A stretch of DNA of 64,000 bases from JBFXAF01 sp050184585. Its GTDB lineage: Bacteria > Pseudomonadota > Alphaproteobacteria > Rhizobiales > Rhizobiaceae. Every line of letters starts with the position of its first letter. Position 1 is the first letter of the stretch. This document shows positions 8,357-18,000 of this stretch, piece by piece. The stretch is from the NCBI GenBank assembly GCA_050184585.1, contig JBFXAF010000003.1:434001-498000 (forward strand). Reading direction: 5' to 3'. Both the position numbers and the translations under genes were made by a program. The notes below the pieces were generated by a model. It made no database searches, had not been told where the DNA came from, and saw nothing but the letters and a program-made list of their open reading frames with translations.

Positions 8357-8748
8357 CGACCCGTGGCCCCCCGCCGCAACGCGGTCACCTCGATCTCGAT
8401 CTTCATCTCCGGCTCGTTGAGGTGACACACCACCATCGTAGCCGCGGGGCGGATGTCGCCGAAGGCCTCGCCGAGGATGGGGAACACTCTCAAGACGAAG
8501 GCGCGGTCTGTGACGTAGTAGCGGGCGCGCACCACGTCGGCCATGGCGAAGCCAGCCTCTTCGAGCGCCTTGCGGATCGTGCCCAGGCAGTTGCGGGCCT
8601 GCGCCTCGACGTCCTCGGGCATGGTCATGGTGGCGTAGTCGTAGCCGGTCGTGCCGGCGACGAAGCACCAGTCGCCCTGCGCCACGGCGCGGGAGTAGCC
8701 CGCGGTTTTCTCGAAAGGCGACCCGGTGGAGATCAGCCTGCGCTCCAA
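8353..8748 (-). CDS. RidA family enamine/imine deaminase
   Basis: 131 residues, typical YjgF/YER057c/UK114 length. Family features include the opening S-T-G-S-P-F-E-K region, G-T-T-G-Y-D and a C-terminal K-I-E-I-E-V-T-A. RidA proteins hydrolyse reactive 2-aminoacrylate-type enamines. The canonical catalytic Arg region appears shifted (V-R-A-R-Y-Y-V-T-D is present), so this is likely a RidA subfamily member rather than archetypal RidA. Its stop overlaps the start of the SAF oxidoreductase by 4 bp. Confidence 0.85.
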   Translation of the reverse strand: MERRLISTGSPFEKTAGYSRAVAQGDWCFVAGTTGYDYATMTMPEDVEAQARNCLGTIRKALEEAGFAMADVVRARYYVTDRAFVLRVFPILGEAFGDIRPAATMVVCHLNEPEMKIEIEVTALRRGATGR

Positions 8749-8762
8749 GTCAGCCTCCGTAC

Positions 8763-8999
8763 TCAGCTTTCGCGGACGATCTGCTTGAGGATGCGACGGA
8801 CGAACGGCGCGACGACCAGCACCGCCGGGAAGGCGATCGCCCAGGACGGCAGCCAGGCCAGCAGCCAGCGCAGTGGCAGGTTGGTGGTGACGCCGATCGC
8901 GATGATGGTCGAAATGCCGGAGACGATGAACGACATCATGCCCGACAGCAGCAGGCCGAACACGATCGCCTCGGTCCGCTTGGGGAGGAACGGCGTCAT
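8763..8999 (-). CDS. DUF2798 family two-helix membrane protein
   Basis: 78 residues with two transmembrane helices (about 11-33 and 46-66) and short basic ends. The L-P-x-R...F-G-L-L-L-S-G-M-M-S pattern matches DUF2798. Function unknown. It sits between leuD (9 bp upstream) and the RidA gene (14 bp downstream), so it is probably part of a leuD-led transcript. Confidence 0.72.
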   Translation of the reverse strand: MTPFLPKRTEAIVFGLLLSGMMSFIVSGISTIIAIGVTTNLPLRWLLAWLPSWAIAFPAVLVVAPFVRRILKQIVRES

Positions 9000-9008
9000 G
9001 CGCTACCG

Positions 9009-9614
9009 TCAGGCCCAGGGACGGTCGGCGGCGATCTTCGTCTCGTAGGCGTCGATCGACGGACCCTTCTGCATGGTGAGCCCGATGTCGTCGAGTCCGT
9101 TGAGCAGACAGTGGCGGCGGAACGCGTCGATGTCGAAGGTGATGACCCCGCCGTCCGGCCCGCGGATCTCCATTGCTTCGAGGTCGACGCTGACCGTCGC
9201 GTTGGAGCCCCGGCTTGCGTCGTCCATCAGCTTCTCGAGATCCTCCGGGCTGACCGTGACCGGCAAAATGCCGTTCTTGAAGCAGTTGTTGTAGAAGATG
9301 TCGGCGAACGACGTCGAGATCACGCAGCGGATGCCGAAGTCGAGCAGCGCCCAGGGTGCGTGCTCACGGCTCGACCCGCAGCCGAAATTGTCGCCCGCCA
9401 CCAGGATCTGCGCCTTGCGGTAGGCCGGCTTGTTCAGCACGAAGTCGGGATTCTCCGACCCGTCTTCCCTGTAGCGCATGTCGGAAAACAGGCCCTTGCC
9501 AAGGCCCGTGCGCTTGATCGTCTTGAGATAATCCTTTGGGATGATCATGTCGGTGTCGACATTGACGATCGGCAGCGGCGCGGCGACGCCGGTGAGCTTG
9601 GTGAACTTGTCCAT
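9009..9614 (-). CDS. leuD: 3-isopropylmalate dehydratase small subunit
   Basis: 201 residues, standard length. With LeuC it forms isopropylmalate isomerase, converting 2- to 3-isopropylmalate in leucine synthesis. Key signature GDNFGCGSSREHAPWAL, with GSSREHA at 80-86, and the N-terminal VNVDTDMIIPKDYL are intact. LeuC is not in this window, so the large subunit is encoded elsewhere. leuD starts a minus-strand run with DUF2798, RidA, the SAF oxidoreductase and leuB. Confidence 0.97.
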   Translation of the reverse strand: MDKFTKLTGVAAPLPIVNVDTDMIIPKDYLKTIKRTGLGKGLFSDMRYREDGSENPDFVLNKPAYRKAQILVAGDNFGCGSSREHAPWALLDFGIRCVISTSFADIFYNNCFKNGILPVTVSPEDLEKLMDDASRGSNATVSVDLEAMEIRGPDGGVITFDIDAFRRHCLLNGLDDIGLTMQKGPSIDAYETKIAADRPWA

Positions 9615-9683
9615 GGGCGGAACCCGTCTCTCGATTGCAGCGTCCGCCGCTTATCACGAAGCCGGCAGTCGATGCAAAGTCGC

Positions 9684-10850
9684 TCAGATCACATTGAGTT
9701 CGCGGAATGGCCGTCCTTTCGCCACGCGCTCATAGCCGAACGTCGAGCAGTCGATGGTGCGGTACGCTCCGTGCGCGATGAGTTCGGCCAAAGCCTTGCC
9801 GACGGCCGGCGCCTGCTGGAGACCGTGTCCGGAAAAGCCGTTGGCGAAGAGGAAGTTCTTCACCTCCGGATGCGGCCCGATCACGGCGTTCTGGTCCAGC
9901 GTGTTGTAGTCGTAGTGACCCGCCCAGGCGCGCGTCGCCTTGATCGCCTCGAAGGCGGGAATGCGCGTCGCGAGCGTCGGCCAGATCACCTCCTCGAACA
10001 GGTCCCAGCGCGGCTCGAAATCGGCGGGATCAGCCGGCCCGTCCCCCTCCTCCGGCTCCGCGCCCCCGGTGAGATAGACCGCGCCTTCGGGGCGCACATA
10101 GACGCCGTTCGGATCGACCAAAAGCGGCATGTCCGGGTATCGTTCGCGCGCCTCGAAGACGAAGACGGTTCGCTTTCGCGGCTCGACGGGCAGAGCAATT
10201 CCCGCCAGCGACGCCACGACGCCGGCATTGGGGCCGGCCGCGTTGACGAACGTCTCCGCAGGAAGGCGGCGTCCGTCGCCCAGCGTCACCGCCGACACGC
10301 GGTCGCCGTCCCGCTCAATCGCCACGACGTCGCCGGCGATCAGGTCGACGTTTCGCGTCCTCAGCGCCTTGCGCATGAGACCGAGCAGCGCATGCGCGTC
10401 GAACCAGCCCTCGCCGCTCCTGCCATAGACGCCAGCGGCGATCCCATCAGTCGAAAGCCAGGGAAATCGCCTTGCGAGCGTCGCGGGATCCTCCAGTACG
10501 ACATCCGCACCCTCGGCGACCTGGGTCCGGTGGTTGGCCGCCAGCACGGGCAGGCCGTCGTCGGTTGCGAGAATGAGGTACCCGCCTTCGCGAAAGCCGA
10601 TGTCGGCATCCGCGCTGAATTCCTGCTTGAGGCGCCGGAACAGCCCAAGTGTGAACTGTGACAGGCGGATGTTCTCGGGAATCGAGAACTGCTGCCGGAT
10701 CGAAGCCATGGAAAGCGTGGTCGCGGCATGCGCGAATTGCGGGTCGCGCTCGATCAGCGCGATCGGACCCGCGAAACCTTCCTCGCGCAGGTGGTAGGCA
10801 ACCGCGCTGCCGACGATCGCACCGCCGATGATGACCACGTCATAGGCCAT
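9684..10850 (-). CDS. FAD-dependent oxidoreductase of the DAO family
   Basis: 388 residues. Start ATG at 10850, chosen because an AGGGAGG ribosome-binding site precedes it and the sequence MAYDVVIIGGAIVGSAVAYHL begins at once with the dinucleotide-binding fold (residues 4-20). The DAO-type C-terminal motif (G-P-x-P-E-x-K-N-F-L-F-A-N-G-F-S-G-H-G-L-Q-Q-A-P) is present. Such enzymes oxidise amines or amino acids (sarcosine, glycine, D-amino acids, dimethylglycine); the exact substrate cannot be read from sequence. It diverges from a CitE-like lyase gene across an 80-bp gap. Confidence 0.82.
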   Translation of the reverse strand: MAYDVVIIGGAIVGSAVAYHLREEGFAGPIALIERDPQFAHAATTLSMASIRQQFSIPENIRLSQFTLGLFRRLKQEFSADADIGFREGGYLILATDDGLPVLAANHRTQVAEGADVVLEDPATLARRFPWLSTDGIAAGVYGRSGEGWFDAHALLGLMRKALRTRNVDLIAGDVVAIERDGDRVSAVTLGDGRRLPAETFVNAAGPNAGVVASLAGIALPVEPRKRTVFVFEARERYPDMPLLVDPNGVYVRPEGAVYLTGGAEPEEGDGPADPADFEPRWDLFEEVIWPTLATRIPAFEAIKATRAWAGHYDYNTLDQNAVIGPHPEVKNFLFANGFSGHGLQQAPAVGKALAELIAHGAYRTIDCSTFGYERVAKGRPFRELNVI

Positions 10851-10930
10851 GATGCCTCCCTGAAGCGGCGCGGACAGAACCAGTTTCGTGATCGACCTGC
10901 AAGGTCTTGCGCAGCAACGGTGCGCGCGGC

Positions 10931-11815
10931 ATGAGAAACGCCATGCCGCGACCCAACCGCCCCCGCCGCTCGGTCCTCTACGTTCCCGCCACCAGCGCCG
11001 ACGCGCTCGCGAAGGTCGGCGCACGGGGGGCGGACACCGTCATCGTGGACCTGGAGGATTCGGTCGCCCCCGACCGGAAAGCCGCCGCTCGCGAAGCCGT
11101 TGCCGCCTTCTTCGCCGACACGCCGCCGAAATCCGTCGAATGGGTGATTCGGGTCAATGCGCCTTCAACGGAATGGGGTGCGGAGGATCTGGCGCTTGCC
11201 GGCCGGCTGGCGCCCGACGCGATTCTCCTGCCCAAGGTCGAGACGCCTCGCGACCTCCTGGAGGTCAACGACGTCCTCGACGAGGCCGATGTGCCCAACG
11301 AGGTCGGCCTGTGGGCGATGATCGAGACACCGCGAGCATTGTTGAACATCGGCGCCATCGCGGAACTCGGGCGGGATCGCGGCGCGCGGCTCGCGTGCCT
11401 GGTGGTCGGCACCAACGACCTCGTCAAGGAGACCGGCGTCGCCGCGGAACGGCGCCTGCTCGCGCCTTGGCTCATGCAGGTCGTGCTCGGCGCAAGGGCC
11501 AGCGGCCTGACTGCGATGGACGGTGTGTACAATGATTTCCGTGACGTTGATGGCTTTGCGCGAGACTGCCTGGAGAGCGCGGCGATGGGCTTCGACGGAC
11601 GAACCCTTATCCATCCTTCACAGGTCGAACCGGCCAACCGAGCCTATGCGCCCTCGCCGGCGGCGCTCGACGAGGCCCGCCGTATCGTCGCGACCTTCGC
11701 CTTGCCGGAAAACGCCGGCAGGGGAGCCATTTCGCTCGACGGCCGCATGGTCGAGCGTCTTCATCTCGACATGGCGGAGCGGCTCATCGCCCGCGCCGGT
11801 GGCCAATCTAAGTAA
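10931..11815 (+). CDS. HpcH/HpaI-type (CitE-like) CoA ester lyase
   Basis: About 294 residues from the ATG at 10931; an alternative ATG lies at 10943 just before the conserved part. The motif R-S-V-L-Y-V-P-A-T and the metal-binding VDLEDSVAP (with Asp/Glu ligands) are characteristic of the citrate lyase beta/malyl-CoA family. The downstream G-T-N-D-L and D-G-V-Y-N-D-F-x-D motifs support this. Likely acts on malyl-, citramalyl- or a related CoA ester; some members are malyl-CoA thioesterases. It is followed after 12 bp by a DUF1737 protein. Confidence 0.83.
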   Translation: MRNAMPRPNRPRRSVLYVPATSADALAKVGARGADTVIVDLEDSVAPDRKAAAREAVAAFFADTPPKSVEWVIRVNAPSTEWGAEDLALAGRLAPDAILLPKVETPRDLLEVNDVLDEADVPNEVGLWAMIETPRALLNIGAIAELGRDRGARLACLVVGTNDLVKETGVAAERRLLAPWLMQVVLGARASGLTAMDGVYNDFRDVDGFARDCLESAAMGFDGRTLIHPSQVEPANRAYAPSPAALDEARRIVATFALPENAGRGAISLDGRMVERLHLDMAERLIARAGGQSK

Positions 11816-11827
11816 GAGGCTGGGCTG

Positions 11828-12034
11828 ATGAGACTTTATCGCTTCCTGACCGGACCCGACGATTCCAGCTTTTGCCACAAGGTGACCGTGGCGCTTAACA
11901 AGGGCTGGCATCTCTATGGCTCGCCGACCTATGCCTATGACAGGCAGACGAAGACCATGCGTTGCGGCCAGGCGGTGGTCAAGGACGTCGACGGCAGGGA
12001 GTACGCGCCCGACATGAAGCTGGGGGAACAGTAG
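11828..12034 (+). CDS. DUF1737 domain small protein
   Basis: 68 residues, beginning MRLYRFLTGPDDSSFC. The pattern L-N-x-G-W-x-L-x-G-S-P-T is the DUF1737 signature. Function unknown; small soluble protein. It follows the CitE-like lyase by 12 bp and is probably cotranscribed with it. Confidence 0.8.
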   Translation: MRLYRFLTGPDDSSFCHKVTVALNKGWHLYGSPTYAYDRQTKTMRCGQAVVKDVDGREYAPDMKLGEQ

Positions 12035-12048
12035 CCGGTTCGTCGCGG

Positions 12049-12501
12049 CTACGACCCCGGCATGAGCGTCTCCGACTTCTGGTCGGCGGCTTCCTCGATC
12101 TTCTCCATGTCCTCGTCGGAAAGGCCGAAATGGTGGCCAATCTCGTGGACGAGAACATGGGTGACGATGTCGCCCAACGTTTCCTCGTTCTCCGTCCAAT
12201 AGTCGAGGATGGCTCGGCGGTAGAGGGTGACCCGGTTCGGTCCCTCGCCGGTCGACGGGTTCCAGCGCTCTGCGATCCCACGCCCCTCGAACAGGCCGAG
12301 CAGGTCGAAGGGTGTTTCCAGCGAGAGATCGTCCATGATCTCGTCGGTCGGGAACTCCGCCACCTGGATGACGATCTCGCCGGTCAGGGTGCGAAATTCT
12401 TCCGGCAGGTTCGCATAGGCTTCCAGCGCCAGAATCTCCATCTCGTCCATGGAGGGTGACAGCTGGTCGTGCCACGCGCGGGTCTTGTAGATACGTGCCA
12501 T
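12049..12501 (-). CDS. Zincin-like metallopeptidase family protein
   Basis: 150 residues from the ATG at 12501, chosen because an AAGGA ribosome-binding site precedes it and the family starts here. It carries the zinc motif HEIGHHFGLSD (119-129), an HExxHxxGxxD metzincin-like arrangement typical of the small bacterial metallopeptidases formerly called DUF1025. Soluble, no signal peptide. The proteolytic substrate is unknown. Convergent with the DUF1737 gene and divergent from imuA across a 178-bp gap that holds the LexA box. Confidence 0.85.
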   Translation of the reverse strand: MARIYKTRAWHDQLSPSMDEMEILALEAYANLPEEFRTLTGEIVIQVAEFPTDEIMDDLSLETPFDLLGLFEGRGIAERWNPSTGEGPNRVTLYRRAILDYWTENEETLGDIVTHVLVHEIGHHFGLSDEDMEKIEEAADQKSETLMPGS

Positions 12502-12644
12502 TCTTTGTCCTTTGGCGGCCATATAGCCGTTCGGCTTGCCGCTTTCGAGGTTTTTCGCGACCGCTCGGGGCGAAGCCGTTCGGGTATGGGAATAAATTCT
12601 TCTTCGAGTTGCTTGACTCTGCCGCCTGGCTCTGGAATCGATTG

Positions 12645-12659
12645 GAACATAACGCGAAC
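12645..12659 (+). promoter_or_regulatory. LexA (SOS) box
   Basis: Perfect GAAC-N7-GAAC direct repeat (first GAAC 12645-12648, second 12656-12659), the LexA operator type of alphaproteobacteria. It lies 20 bp upstream of the imuA start, exactly where an SOS operator is expected for imuA-imuB-dnaE2. Confidence 0.85.
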
Positions 12660-12679
12660 AAGTGACTGGACGAAGCTGC

Positions 12680-13645
12680 ATGGCGAACGTGGCCGTGGCG
12701 CGGGTTGTCGCCCTGCGCCGGCAAATCGCGCGGATCGAGGGACGCCTGGCCGAGACGCTCGACGGGAGCGCGACCGGCGGGGCGATCGTTCTCAGGCACG
12801 GGGTGGTCGCGGCGCGAGCCGACGCCTCGCTCGCGACAGGGGTGCCGGGTCTGGACGCGACGCTCGGAGGCGGCCTGCCACTGGCGGCGCTGACCGAAAT
12901 CCACACCCGGGAGACACGCGATGCCGGCGCCTCCGCCGGCTTCGCTCTGGCGCTCGCGGCCCTCATGCTGAGCAAGCAGGATGGCCTGCTGCTGTGGGTC
13001 GGCACCACGGAGGTCTTCCGCGAAGCGGGCTTCCCCTACGCCGCCGGACTGGCGATGACCTTTGGTATCCGCCCGGAAACGCTCTTGCTCGCCGAGGCGC
13101 CCAGACTCCTTGACGCCCTGTGGGTGGCCGAGGAGGCGGCCCGGCTCCCTGCGATCGCCTGCGTCGTCGTCGAGCAGCGCGGCAATTCCGACAGACTCGA
13201 CCTAACGGCGACGCGGCGGCTCCACCGGCGCGCAGGCGCGGCCGGCCAGCCGGTTTTCCTGCTGCGGCAGGGCGTGTCGGCGGAGCCCACGGCCGCGCCG
13301 GTCCGCTTCGTCGTCTCGCCTGCCTCGGCCGCAAGGCGGTCGACCATTGCCGGGCCATTGCCGGATTCGGTCGGCGACCTGGCGTTTCGCGTGAGTGTCG
13401 ACAGGAGCCCGACCGCCATGTCCGGCCAGTTTGTAATGGAGTGGAAGAGCCATGACCTCGCCTTTCGGGAAACAAGGCCGGCGCATCCTAGCCATATGGT
13501 TCCCCTACCTGCCGACGGAGCGAATCTGGCGTCGGCGGCTGGGAGCGTCGTGGCGTTCCCGCCAGCCGCCGGAGCTGCCGCCCCTCATCGTCAGCCGGCG
13601 CGAGGAGAACGCGCAGAGGATCGCGGCGCTCGACGCGCGGGCTGA
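12680..13645 (+). CDS. imuA: ImuA, RecA-like accessory protein of translesion mutagenesis
   Basis: 321 residues from the ATG at 12680; a GTG at 12662 is an alternative start. The RecA/SulA-like fold is suggested by V-P-G-L-D-A-T-L-G-G-G-L-P followed by a hydrophobic strand and A-L-A-L-A-A-L-M-L-S-K-Q-D-G. The conserved family ending around F-V-M-E-W-K is at about residue 257. The frame then continues about 65 residues with no recognisable conservation, overlapping imuB by 194 bp, because no stop occurs before 13643. First gene of the SOS-inducible imuA-imuB-dnaE2 cassette. Confidence 0.88.
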   Translation: MANVAVARVVALRRQIARIEGRLAETLDGSATGGAIVLRHGVVAARADASLATGVPGLDATLGGGLPLAALTEIHTRETRDAGASAGFALALAALMLSKQDGLLLWVGTTEVFREAGFPYAAGLAMTFGIRPETLLLAEAPRLLDALWVAEEAARLPAIACVVVEQRGNSDRLDLTATRRLHRRAGAAGQPVFLLRQGVSAEPTAAPVRFVVSPASAARRSTIAGPLPDSVGDLAFRVSVDRSPTAMSGQFVMEWKSHDLAFRETRPAHPSHMVPLPADGANLASAAGSVVAFPPAAGAAAPHRQPARGERAEDRGARRAG

Positions 13646-15032
13646 AGCGCTCAACCTGAAACGGGGAATGGGGATCGCCGACGCTCGCGCCATGTATCCC
13701 GCGCTCGAGGTCGTCGAGACCGAGCCGGATTGTGACCGTCGCTTGCTCGACGCGTTGGCTGACTGGTGCGACCGCTATACCCCACTCGTGGCGCTCGACG
13801 GCGAGAACGGCCTCTTCCTCGATATCGCAGGATGCGCGCATCTGTTCGGAGACGAGGAGAGCATGCGCGACGATCTGGTGCGACGTCTCCTTGGGCAAGG
13901 CTTCGACGCACGCGTCGGCATAGCCTCCTCGCCGGGCGCCGCCTGGGCTGCGGCGCGGTTTTCCCTGCCGGCCATCGCGTCCGGCGAAGAGACTGTCGCA
14001 CTGGCGCCCCTGCCGCTGGCTGCGCTCCGGCTCGACGCGAAGGTGCGACACGGCCTCGAAAGCGTTGGTCTGCGCACCGTCGGCTCGATACTCGGCCTGC
14101 CACGCGCCCCACTCGCCCGCCGTTTCGGCAGGGCGTTGCTCCTGCGGCTCGACCAGGCGCTGGGCACGGTGGAGGAACCCGTATCGCCCCGCCTGCCCGT
14201 CGCGTCCTTGTCGGCCGAGCGTCATCTCGGCGAGCCGGTTTCATTGATCGAGGACATAGAGCGCCTGCTCTTCCTTCTGGCCACCAGTCTCGAAGGAGAC
14301 CTGGAGCGACGCGGTGAAGGCGCGCGCCGGCTCGAGCTCAGCCTGTTCCGAGTCGACGGAGCGGTAAGTCGTATCTCGGTGGGCGCCTCCAGGCCCTTGC
14401 GAGCGCCGCTCCTCGTCGCCAGGCTCTTCCGCGAGCGGCTTGCTGTACTCCAGAACGATGTCGACGCTGGTTTCGGCTTCGACCTTGTCCGCCTTTCAGT
14501 GCGGGTGGCCGCCCGCCTTGACGAGGTCCAGGGCGATCTTGCCGACGGCAGCGCCAACGCCGGAGAGGAACTGGCGCTCTTCGTCGATCGCGTCGGGGCG
14601 AGACTGGGCGAAGGAACGATCCTCCAGCCCGTCGTCATCGAAAGCCACCTGCCCGAGCGGGCTGTCGCCCTCGCGCCTTTCGCCGAAGCGCGGAGCCTGC
14701 CGCCCGCGCCGGCTCGCGGGGCCGATCCCTTCCGCGGATCGGAGCGGCCAGTCAGGCTTTTCCGCGAGGCGGAGCCGGTCGAGGTGACGGCGGAGATTCC
14801 CGAAGGTCCGCCGGCCAGTTTCCGCTGGCGCAGGGTCCTGCACCGTGTCGCCGCGGCCGAGGGGCCGGAACGCATCGCCCCGGAATGGTGGCGCGAGAGG
14901 GAGCCCGGTTTGACGCGTGACTATTACCGCGTCGAGGACGAGGACGGACGCCGTTACTGGCTTTACCGCGAAGGATTCTACAGTGACCCCGGCGCCATGC
15001 CGAAATGGTTCGTGCAGGGACTCTGCGCATGA
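13452..15032 (+). CDS. imuB: ImuB, Y-family polymerase-like protein
   Basis: 526 residues. Begins MTSPFGKQGRRILAIWFPYL, the polymerase-Y N-terminus, so the start inside imuA is well supported. ImuB lacks polymerase activity in characterised bacteria and acts as the hub joining ImuA, DnaE2 and the beta clamp. The C-terminus has the conserved R-D-Y-Y-x-V-E-D-E-D-G-R-R-Y-W-L-Y-R-E-G motif and ends near a clamp-binding region. Its stop overlaps the dnaE2 start by 4 bp (ATGA at 15029-15032). Confidence 0.94.
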   Translation: MTSPFGKQGRRILAIWFPYLPTERIWRRRLGASWRSRQPPELPPLIVSRREENAQRIAALDARAEALNLKRGMGIADARAMYPALEVVETEPDCDRRLLDALADWCDRYTPLVALDGENGLFLDIAGCAHLFGDEESMRDDLVRRLLGQGFDARVGIASSPGAAWAAARFSLPAIASGEETVALAPLPLAALRLDAKVRHGLESVGLRTVGSILGLPRAPLARRFGRALLLRLDQALGTVEEPVSPRLPVASLSAERHLGEPVSLIEDIERLLFLLATSLEGDLERRGEGARRLELSLFRVDGAVSRISVGASRPLRAPLLVARLFRERLAVLQNDVDAGFGFDLVRLSVRVAARLDEVQGDLADGSANAGEELALFVDRVGARLGEGTILQPVVIESHLPERAVALAPFAEARSLPPAPARGADPFRGSERPVRLFREAEPVEVTAEIPEGPPASFRWRRVLHRVAAAEGPERIAPEWWREREPGLTRDYYRVEDEDGRRYWLYREGFYSDPGAMPKWFVQGLCA

Positions 15033-18000
15033 TCGCCTATGCCGAATTCGCCATGCAGTCGAACTTCTCCTTCCTGCGTGGCGCGTCCCGGCCAGAGGAG
15101 CTTGTGGTCGCGGCAAAGCTTCTCGGACACGTTGCGACTGGGCTCGCCGACCGCAACACCGTGGCCGGCGTGGTCCGCGCCTGGGGCCAGTCGAAGACGA
15201 TCCGGCTTTCGGAAACGGCCGATGCGGTCAAGCTTCCCTATCATCCCGGCTGTCGTCTGGTCTTCGCCGACGGCACGCCCGACGTGCTCGCCTACCCGCG
15301 CGACCGTAAGGGATGGGGCCACCTCTGCCGTCTGCTGACCCAGGCGAACATTCGCGACGAGAGCCCGAAGGGCGATCCCCGGGTCTATCGCCAGGATTTG
15401 TTCGAATGGGGGGTGTCCATGTCGCTCGCCGTCCTCCCGACCTTGTGCGCGGACCCGGCGGGCGAACTCGATTTCCTGAATGCCCTGCGTAACCGTTTCG
15501 GCCGCGACGCCGTCTGGCTGGCGGTCGCGCCAACCTATGCCGGTAGCGACCGGTTCCGCCTCTCCCAGGCCGCGGCGATGGCCGCTTCGGCCGGTGTGCC
15601 CATGATGGCGGTCAACGATGTGCTCTACCATGCGCCGGCGAGGCGTCCGCTTCAGGACGTTCTCACCGCGATCAGGCTGAACGTTCCCGTCTGCGATGCC
15701 GGCTTCGAACTCGGCGCCAATGCCGAGCGCCACCTGAAGCCGCCCTCCGAGATGGAGCGCCTGTTCCAGCGGCATCCCGAAGCGCTCGCCGAGACGATCC
15801 GATTTGCCGAAACGCTCGGCTTCTCCCTGAAGGAGCTCCAGTACAACTATCCTGACGAGCCGACGGAATCCGGCCTGCCGCCACAGGAGGAACTCGAACG
15901 GCTGACCTGGATTGGCGCGGCGGATCGTTTCCCCGGCGGCGTGCCCGAAAAGGTGGAAAAGATCATCCGGCACGAGATCGAGACTGTGCGCGACCTGAAA
16001 TACGCGCGCTATTTCCTGACCGTCTACAACATCATGAAATTCGCGCGGTCCCGGGGCATCCTCTGCCAGGGGCGCGGCTCGGCCGCCAACTCCCTGATCT
16101 GCTATTGCCTGGAGATCACCGACGTCGGGCCGGACATCATCGACACCTTGTTCGAACGCTTCATCTCGAAGGAACGCAACGAGCCGCCGGACATCGACGT
16201 CGACTTCGAACACGAGCGTCGCGACGAGGTGATCGAGCACATCTATCGGACCTATAGCGAGAAGAGGACGGCCTTGGCCGCTTCCGTCGTCACCTATCGG
16301 GGGCGCTCGGCCCTTCGCCAGGTGGCGAAGGCCATGGGCATGTCGGATGATGTTCAGTCGGCGCTTTCGAGCTCGATCTGGGGCTGGTCGGATTCACGGC
16401 TCGGCAAGAAGGAAACCGACGCAGGCGGGCTCGACACGGCCGACGCGGCGGCAAGGCACGTCATCGATCGGGCCAACGACATCATGGGTTTCCCGCGCCA
16501 CCTCTCGCAGCATACGGGCGGCTTCGTCATCACCAGGGACCGGCTCGACGAGATCGTGCCCATCATGAAGACGGCCATGCCAAAGCGGAAGATGGTCGAA
16601 TGGGACAAGGACGATCTCGACGCCGTCGGGCTGTTGAAGATCGATGTTCTGGCGCTTGGCATGCTGACCTGCCTGAAGCGCGCCTTCCTCCTTCTCGAGG
16701 AGCGCTATCGAGCTGGGGACGAACATGGCCGGCCGCTCACGCTGGCGACGATCCCGCCCGAGGACAGCCGCGTCTACGACATGATCTGCAGGGCAGACAC
16801 GCTCGGCGTCTTCCAGATCGAGAGCCGGGCCCAGATGTCGATGCTGCCGCGGCTGAAGCCAAGAAGGTTCTATGACCTCGTCATCGAGGTGGCGATCGTC
16901 CGGCCCGGGCCCATACAGGGCGACATGGTGCACCCTTATCTTCGACGCCGGCAAAGGAAGGAAAGACCCGACTATGTTCATCCCGAGTTGGAGGAGATCC
17001 TGGGCAAGACGCTGGGGGTCCCGCTCTTCCAGGAACAGGCGATGAAGATCGCGATCGTCGCCGGCGGCTTCAAGCCCGGCGAAGCGGACGAATTGCGTCG
17101 GGCAATGGCGACCTTCAAGCGCACCGGCACCATTGGAAACTATCGGGACCGGCTGATCGAAGGCATGGTGCGAAAGAACTACCCGCGGGACTTTGCCGAG
17201 CGCTGCTTCCGGCAGATCGAGGGTTTCGGCGAATATGGCTTTCCGGAAAGCCACGCGGCCGCCTTCGCTCTGCTGGTCTATGCTTCCTGCTGGTTCAAGA
17301 CCTTCTATCCGGACGTTTTCTGCGCCGCGATCCTGAACTCGCAGCCCATGGGCTTCTACGCCCCGGCCCAGCTCGTACGTGATGCAGCCGATCATGGAGT
17401 CGAGATCAGGCCGGTTGACATCAACCTTTCGCACTGGGACTGCGCCCTGGAAGAAGCGCCCTTCGATCCCGACGAGGTCCTGGAGAAACATGGAGAGATG
17501 CGCAGCGTCATTCGTACGCGGCACGCCGTGCGCCTGGGGCTTCGGCAGGTCAAAGGTCTATCGGCCAGGCGGATCGAGAAATTCATCGCCGCGCGCGGCG
17601 ACGGCTACGCGTCGGTCAGGGATGTCTGGCTTCGTTCAGGGCTCGATCGCGACGAGATCGAGCATCTTGCCCACGCGGACGCCTTCCGTTCGATCGGTCT
17701 CGACAGACGCGAGGCCCTTTGGGCCGTACGCGCGTTGGATAGTCGCGCAGCCGCGGAAAACCTGCCGCTGTTCGATCGCGGCGATCTTCGCATTCCCGAC
17801 AACGAGCCCTCGGCAACCCTGCCTGTCATGCCGCTCGGCGAGCATGTAATCCATGACTACCGCGCGCTCGGCCTGTCACTGAAGGCGCATCCCTTCTCCT
17901 TCCTGCGGCAGCGCCTCGACGGCTCAGGCGTCACGCCTAACGCTTCACTGTCCTCAGTGGAAGACGGAAGGCGTGTCGGCGTCGCGGGTCTCGTCCTCGT

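Noticed and set aside
9111..10661. Long open frame on the plus strand opposite leuD and the DAO oxidase
   Set aside because: High-GC antisense shadow: codon composition is poor and it has no family resemblance, while the minus-strand genes have clear motifs.
10850..11024. Upstream extension of the DAO oxidase frame
   Set aside because: The AGGGAGG site and FAD-fold start at 10850 identify the true start; the upstream frame is not conserved-looking.
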